Source: Eretmocerus hayati (lineage: Eukaryota > Arthropoda > Insecta > Hymenoptera > Aphelinidae). Taken from it: a stretch of 64,000 bases of DNA. The stretch's first letter is position 1, and each line of letters starts with the position of its first letter. Position numbers and translations under genes: made by a program. Location of the stretch: positions 121,922,305 through 121,986,304 of the forward strand of contig CM056743.1 in assembly GCA_029851415.1 (NCBI GenBank), given 5' to 3'. Of the stretch, positions 60,730 to 64,000 are shown piece after piece. The notes beneath the pieces are model-generated. The model was not told the DNA's origin. It did no database searches and saw only the letters and a program-made list of their open reading frames with translations.

Positions 60730-61038
60730 CCGATCAATGTACGAATCACCTCACGTATTGACCCGAACTATATCTCGAATTATCCAAAATCGCGCACTGC
60801 ACAAGGTATATCCTGATGATATGTACCACGCGGTGTTTATAGCACACCTGTGAATTATATACGGCTATATATATTGGTTTGTAAACGACAAGTGTTTTGC
60901 GTTTAGAAGTATGTATTATATGACGACGCTCGCGGGGCCGCGCGGCGCGCACCTGCACCGGCCAAACACTGCACGCAACGATTCGTTGATGCTCGATCCT
61001 GGCTGATGGGCCCCCTCTGCTATTATACACAAACCAAA

Positions 61039-61073
61039 TAGCTCGCTCTCTCTCTCTCTCTCTCTCTCTCGCT
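61039..61073. repeat. (TC)n/(GA)n dinucleotide tract
   Basis: An uninterrupted TC run of about 30 bases between two candidate divergent first exons (60617 minus and 61162 plus). It may act as a GAGA-factor-type promoter element for either, but this is inference from position only. Confidence 0.7.
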
Positions 61074-61161
61074 GCGATGACTCGCAAAGCTGTGACTCGA
61101 AAGTTAGAGCGAGAGGTATGCCACCAAGCTAAACCAAGAGCCGAAGAGTATATAGATCCCC

Positions 61162-61298
61162 ATGGAGAGTAGGGGCCTTTCTCGAGACGAGCAGTTTGCG
61201 GCGATAGAGTGGGGCCTGATGAACACGGGCCCCGAGTTTTGTGACCGTTTGCGTGACCGGTGTGAGATCGTCGAGTCGCTCAAGAGACTGGGAATATT
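61162..61298 (+). CDS. Candidate first coding exon (unrecognised, GC-rich)
   Basis: An ATG with an in-frame TAG two codons upstream opens a frame to the donor ATATT|GTAAGA (61299 onward). Without splicing it would stop at TAA (61300-61302) after 46 codons. The peptide is charged and well mixed (MESRGLSRDEQFAAIEWG, then CDRLRDRCEIVESLKR), predicted helical, and unlike low-complexity chance frames here. The segment is clearly GC-richer than its surroundings. TATATAG lies just upstream of the ATG, too close to serve as a TATA box for it. No family is recognised. The opposite strand is also open across the segment, so coding sense is not proven. Confidence 0.38.
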
Positions 61299-61492
61299 GT
61301 AAGATACAAAATTTCTACCTGATCGATTTTAACCCGAACGGACGCTAAAGCTCAAAATTTTTCAGTAGTAACAGACAGTTTGGTCAGACATATGTACCCA
61401 ATTCGGACAGCAAACTTTTTTCTTTCATTCGTGCATTCGATACCCTCTGAGATCATTTAGCGATGCGGGGAGGAAAGATACATTTATGACAT

Positions 61493-62301
61493 AGACCGAG
61501 TCTACATAGATGCGCGCGCTCTCTCCGCTCGCACTCCTCCACCCAAACCTCGACCCAAACGCCGGAGTAGGTACCGAATATGAAATTTGAAAATATTTTG
61601 ACGAGTGTTCCCTCTCAACTGGAGTATCAGCACGGGTTCGTGACATGAAAAAAGCCCAGTTTATTGCGTAAATCGACCAAAAAATTGATTTGCATCTGAT
61701 AGAGATCGAAAAGTGAGAGACTTGGATGTCGATCTATGTGCCAAATATTACCACCCCCAACTTTTCAGGTCTCCAACTCGCGGCTTATTCAACAATAATC
61801 AACATTATTTTGAGTTTGCATTGAGACTTTCTCCGGAAACTGTGAAATGAGCAAAGGTTTGCGGAATTCTGGTTGAGAAGAGTCGAGAATTTGTGTTACA
61901 AGAGTCACTCCTCCGTAAATTTGGGACATCTCGGGTGTTCCGAATCAGGATTTCATACACTTTAGCTCATTATTCAGCTTCTAGAATGAGTACCAATGTA
62001 TAATCAAGGTGATGCTGAATATTGCTGAATAGTTTGCAAGTTGAAGACCTGATGAAAAGTTGGGGGATGCTTATATGAGACACAACCACGCTTCTCATTT
62101 TTCGATCTCTATTCGATGCAAATCAATTTTTTGGTTGATTTACGCAATAGACTGGCCGTTTTCATCTCACAAACTCACGCTGTTACTCAAGTTGATGAGG
62201 AACACTCGTCAAAAGATTTTCAAATCCCATATTCGGTACCTACTCCGGTGTTTGGGTGGAGGAGTGCGAGCGGAGAGAGCGCGTCTATGTAGACTCGGCC
62301 T
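61493..62301. mobile_element. GGCCGAGTCTAC family element, copy 3 (809 bp)
   Basis: Ends AGACCGAGTCTACATAGATG and its inverse (CATAGACGC-type, closing AGACTCGGCCT at 62301). Inverted arms include GGTACCGAATATGAAATTTG (61569) and its inverse (62217-62240), and TTGACGAGTGTTCC. The interior matches the reverse complement of 3400-3660 and is about 230 bp longer than copy 1. Non-coding. Confidence 0.78.
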
Positions 62302-62364
62302 GTAACTATAGTAATCAAAAACTATCGAGTATCACATACGTCTGCGAATAATCATCATGTAATA

Positions 62365-63199
62365 AAGTAAGTGTACCCATTTTGCTCCCATTCAGCCATT
62401 TTTTAAATAACTCTGGCCCATCTCAATATTTTCTGACGTACCTTAGCTCGATTCAAAGCTCGTCTCAATACCTTCAAAATGAACCAAAGGTCATTGAATT
62501 TAGACCAAGTGGAGCCAAACTGTGTTGATTCTTCCAAAAGGTGATTTTTGAGAGTTTACAAAAGTGTGTACCCAACTTGCCCCCATCATTTAAAACAACG
62601 TAAATCGGCGATGAAATGCGAAAAATCGCTTTGATCCGTTTTCATCACCGTGCATCTACATTTGTAGCTTTTAGCTGGCCCAAGACACTGTTTCCGACTT
62701 ATTTTGACGCGATGAACGCGTTCTGAGTGGTAAAAAAGCCATACTGCACGCCTCTCCGAGATAACCATGTGGGGACATGTTGGGTACACTCCGATGTCGG
62801 CTTTCTTGATTCTCAAATCACCTCCGTGTTTTGTACATAAGATCGTTTCAAATCATAGTTTTGCAGCTTTGAAAAACGAATTTTGAAGGCCCTGAGACAA
62901 GGAGTCGAATGTGCTAAGGTGCGTTAAGATTGCTCGAATGAAAATAAATTCGCACCGGTTTTAGTGCACGCGATTTCCTCGGTGATTTTTTAGCTGTGCA
63001 AACACGAAAAACGGAAGAATCACTTTGAATTTTTTGGAGAACGCAGAAATGATTCGGGGTCGGTGGAAACTACTTTCTTTCTTATATTTTGACATAACAA
63101 ACGTAAAAAAAATATGGGTGAAGGACAACGAGTGCCCATTTCTGAAATCGGCATATGGAAACAAGTTGGGTACAGAGGCAAGTTAAGTACACTTACCTT
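62365..63199 (-). mobile_element. AAGGTNAGTGTACCC-family element, copy 3 (835 bp, inverted)
   Basis: Left end AAGTAAGTGTACCCATTTTG, right end AAGTTAAGTACACTTACCTT. It aligns over its full length with copy 2 (25927-26763) in the same orientation, and inversely with copy 1. The internal motifs GTACCCAACTTGCCCCC (62568) and GGACATGTTGGGTAC (62773) are kept. The flanks give no obvious duplication. No transposase. Confidence 0.8.
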
Positions 63200-64000
63200 A
63201 GTTTCACTAGCGTCTATTGTCTTACGTGCTTGCAGTTCTAATTCTCATCTTTTGTTTTAAATTCATGACAAGTGTCACAATTTTCTGACGAGACATCTGA
63301 TATTTGATGGTAATTATACTTCGGGACGTTGCCAAAAAATAACGAAGATGGTCACTGCCGAACACCTCATTCTTTATATCCTATTCATCACTTCTTTTGT
63401 TAAATAGTATTGTCAGTGCCACCGACTTCCAATAGCCTGTGATCACTTTCTTCCAAAGATTTGGAAAAATCTGAAAAAATTCTGGAAATGCACTGTCAAT
63501 ACATGAAAAATATGAAAGCCCTAAATGCCAAATCGGAAGCAAGAAAACAATAAAAGCAATAGTTGAGTTCCTTCACCTCAAAATAATCTCAAAGGGAATG
63601 AATGATGCACAGTGTCAAATGGATCCCAATAGAGCGCAGAATTTCCTTAAATACAGCAACTTAAATTATCGTATACTTAAAATTAGCATAAAAATACAAT
63701 GACGATGTTGACATTTCAAAATCAAAAATGACATTGTTCTGAATCCAAGGTATCATTTTGGGATTTTTCTCCGAAATGAGGAGCGCTAGAGACTTTCGTC
63801 AGAAATGGTAGGAGACCGCATTCGCTACATTTTGGCTCCTTCTCAAAATGCACAACAACCTCACACGTGTGCAACATAAGCATTCAACACAGCCTCTCAT
63901 CGCAATTAACAAGCTGATATTTAAATTACCACTTTTACGAACTTGGTTCTGGAGAAAAATTTCATGGTTCTCCCATCAGTACTATAATATCATAAATTGT
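63200..64000. other. No gene recognised (right edge)
   Basis: AT-rich sequence to the window end with no convincing open frame, RNA gene or shared repeat. Confidence 0.55.

Overview
This is a repeat-rich, intron-containing eukaryotic sequence, most likely from an insect. The evidence is one recognisable animal gene with canonical GT..AG splice sites (a hillarin-type LIM protein), jockey/CR1-like non-LTR retrotransposon fragments, a tRNA-derived SINE and many non-autonomous DNA transposons with terminal inverted repeats (TIRs). The order cannot be fixed from the sequence; Hymenoptera is plausible. All similarity statements come from reading and aligning by eye.

Protein-coding content is sparse. 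The only confident gene is on the minus strand: the LIM-domain exon at 32391-32731 and a His/Asn-rich second coding exon at 29005-29356. The junction phase agrees (a split Ser codon) across a 3.03 kb intron. The coiled-coil and transglutaminase-like (KY) parts of hillarin are not visible and presumably lie beyond the left edge. A possible 64-nt 5' exon lies at 32870-32933. Two more exon candidates lie near the right end: a TATA-box-driven first exon with a signal-peptide-like start (60510-60617, minus) and a GC-rich exon with ATG and donor (61162-61298, plus). Weaker candidates are at 8814-8950, 17952 and 51334-51495.

Layout: 1-6.5 kb holds a 5'-truncated LINE and a TIR element (2658-4377) with a second element nested inside. 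6.5-24 kb is an array of non-autonomous DNA elements, several of them long foldbacks (12248-13112, 18114-19081, 19737-20654), plus a 3.4 kb element with TAA duplications (14099-17475). 24.6-36.4 kb carries a family of composite repeats (conserved head, degenerate GACC-type minisatellite, CATC or CCCTAT low-complexity block, conserved tail) interleaved with the hillarin-like gene; a deletion derivative of the 14-17 kb element sits at 33542-35169 inside one of them. 36-50 kb has more inverted-repeat elements, a SINE, a LINE fragment and a reversed composite repeat. 50-64 kb is mostly unannotatable, with a TA-flanked element (53419-54263), short MITEs, the two right-end exon candidates and two more elements of families seen earlier.

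No transposase gene is visible, so every DNA element here looks non-autonomous. The most interesting structures are the arrays of TIR-like motifs repeated inside several element families, the long near-perfect hairpins that could form double-stranded RNA if transcribed, the minisatellite-carrying composite repeat, and the TATA-driven putative secreted-protein gene.
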